Positions 7,003 to 7,598 of a DNA stretch of 7,598 bases are shown here, piece by piece (within the stretch, counting starts at the first letter, position 1; every line of letters starts with the position of its first letter). The stretch comes from an uncultured Ruminococcus sp. (lineage in GTDB: Bacteria > Bacillota > Clostridia > Oscillospirales > Acutalibacteraceae), in NCBI GenBank assembly GCA_946055445.1, contig CAMGGF010000053.1, forward strand, positions 1-7,598, read 5' to 3'. The notes below the pieces were generated by a model that did not search any database, was not told the DNA's origin, and saw nothing but the letters and a program-made list of their open reading frames with translations. A program made the translations under genes and the position numbers.

Positions 7003-7064
7003 ATAAGAACGGTTTTTACGGAATAAGTCTTCACGCATACTGCCCGCATTCCGTGCAAAACTAC

Positions 7065-7093
7065 TTGACAAGATTTGCATTTTGCGGTATGAT
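7065..7093 (+). promoter_or_regulatory. Sigma-A-type promoter of uvrB
   Basis: A perfect -35 TTGACA (7065-7070) and a near-consensus -10 TATGAT (7088-7093) are separated by exactly 17 nt. Transcription would start near 7100, about 30 nt before the uvrB ATG and within the SOS box. Confidence 0.92.
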
Positions 7094-7097
7094 ATTA

Positions 7098-7109
7098 GAA
7101 CAAATGTTC
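7098..7109 (+). promoter_or_regulatory. LexA/DinR SOS box in the uvrB promoter
   Basis: GAACAAATGTTC fits the Gram-positive LexA (DinR) operator GAAC-N4-GTTC, and the symmetry extends one base each side (A at 7097, T at 7110). It begins 4 nt after the -10 and covers the predicted transcription start, so bound LexA would block initiation. This predicts DNA-damage induction of uvrB, as known for Bacillus subtilis uvrB. Confidence 0.9.
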
Positions 7110-7120
7110 TATTTTGTGAT

Positions 7121-7125
7121 AGGAG
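7121..7125 (+). promoter_or_regulatory. Ribosome binding site AGGAG of uvrB
   Basis: AGGAG lies 6 nt before the ATG at 7132. It fixes that start, which agrees with the conserved UvrB N-terminus. Confidence 0.85.
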
Positions 7126-7131
7126 AAATAT

Positions 7132-7598
7132 ATGTCGGAACAGATTTTCAAATTGCACGCGCCGTATCACCCGACGGGCGACCAACCCGAGGCGATTGAC
7201 GCATTGGTTGCGGGGCTTAAAAAAGGCTATATGGAACAAACACTGCTCGGCGTTACAGGTTCGGGTAAGACTTTCACGATGGCGAATATCATTGCGAAAA
7301 TGAACCGACCGACGCTGGTTTTGGCGCACAACAAAACGCTTGCCGCCCAACTTTGCTCGGAGTTTAAAGAATTTTTCCCCGAAAACGCCGTAGAATATTT
7401 TGTATCCTATTATGACTATTATCAACCCGAGGCGTATATTCCCACCACCGACACCTATATCGAAAAAGACTCTGCGATTAACGACGAAATTGATAAACTG
7501 CGCCATTCGGCGACTTCTGCGCTGTCGGAACGGCGCGATGTGATTATCGTGGCGAGCGTGTCTTGCATTTACACCTTGGGCGACCCGATTGATTACCG
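7132..7598 (+). CDS. uvrB: UvrB, excinuclease ABC subunit B (N-terminal 155 codons, 3' end missing)
   Basis: UvrB is the damage-verifying helicase-like subunit of the UvrABC nucleotide excision repair complex; it is loaded by UvrA and recruits UvrC for incision. The visible part reads MSEQIFKLHAPYHPTGDQPEA, the standard UvrB opening, then Walker A GVTGSGKT (about residues 40-47), LVLAHNKTLAAQL, and the beta-hairpin region YFVSYYDYYQPEAYIP (about 88-103) that inserts between DNA strands, then IVASVSCIYTLGDPIDY. All expected N-terminal motifs are present and intact. The reading frame is open to the right edge; a full-length UvrB is about 650-670 residues, so roughly three quarters is missing. 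It has its own promoter and SOS box and is separated by a terminator from the five-gene unit, so it is the chromosomal neighbour and not part of that system. Confidence 0.98.
   Translation, partial: MSEQIFKLHAPYHPTGDQPEAIDALVAGLKKGYMEQTLLGVTGSGKTFTMANIIAKMNRPTLVLAHNKTLAAQLCSEFKEFFPENAVEYFVSYYDYYQPEAYIPTTDTYIEKDSAINDEIDKLRHSATSALSERRDVIIVASVSCIYTLGDPIDY

Noticed and set aside
6885..7199. Plus-strand frame of 104 codons spanning the end of the TerB-like gene, the terminator and the start of uvrB
   Set aside because: It crosses an intrinsic terminator and the uvrB promoter and overlaps two real genes in another frame.
6958..7506. Open frame of 182 codons on the minus strand opposite uvrB and the terminator
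   Set aside because: It runs through the uvrB coding start, its promoter and the terminator hairpin, and its translation resembles no family.

Overview
The window looks like a low-to-mid G+C Gram-positive bacterium, probably a clostridial-type Firmicute. The main reasons are a LexA/DinR-type SOS box (GAAC-N4-GTTC) in the uvrB promoter, strong AGGAG-type ribosome binding sites, and proteins resembling those families. Genus cannot be read from the sequence. All supported genes lie on the + strand. No RNA gene, insertion sequence or CRISPR array is visible, and no stretch over 300 bases lacks a gene.

Region 1 (1-6955) is a tightly packed five-gene unit that enters the window already in progress. 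(i) The first gene is the 3' part of a large soluble protein joining a ClpA/ClpB-like AAA+ module, a degenerate receiver-like domain and a complete FtsH-type AAA ATPase plus M41 zinc peptidase. (ii) The second is a 782-residue membrane protein with three N-terminal transmembrane segments, two Rossmann/RCK-like modules and a C-terminal RyR-like domain; it overlaps gene (i) by 4 nt. (iii) The third is a 92-residue protein that is essentially one bacterial RyR domain. (iv) The fourth is a 400-residue putative metzincin zinc protease with Sel1-like repeats and no visible secretion signal. (v) The fifth is a 153-residue TerB-like protein. Gaps are -4, 39, 5 and 1 nt, and a strong intrinsic terminator starts 11 nt after the last stop, so the genes are very likely co-transcribed.

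Region 2 (7065-7598) is a separate transcription unit. It has a consensus sigma-A promoter, an SOS box and the first 155 codons of uvrB, which runs off the right edge.

The five genes combine an ATP-driven protease/unfoldase, a second zinc protease, a membrane protein with dinucleotide-binding folds, two RyR-like (putative ligand-binding) modules and a TerB-like protein. My inference is that this is a signal-gated proteolysis system, for stress or possibly defence, in which the Rossmann/RyR parts sense a small molecule or membrane state and the Clp-FtsH and metzincin proteins act on proteins. No part of that pathway is demonstrated by the sequence alone, and further genes of the locus probably lie to the left of the window.
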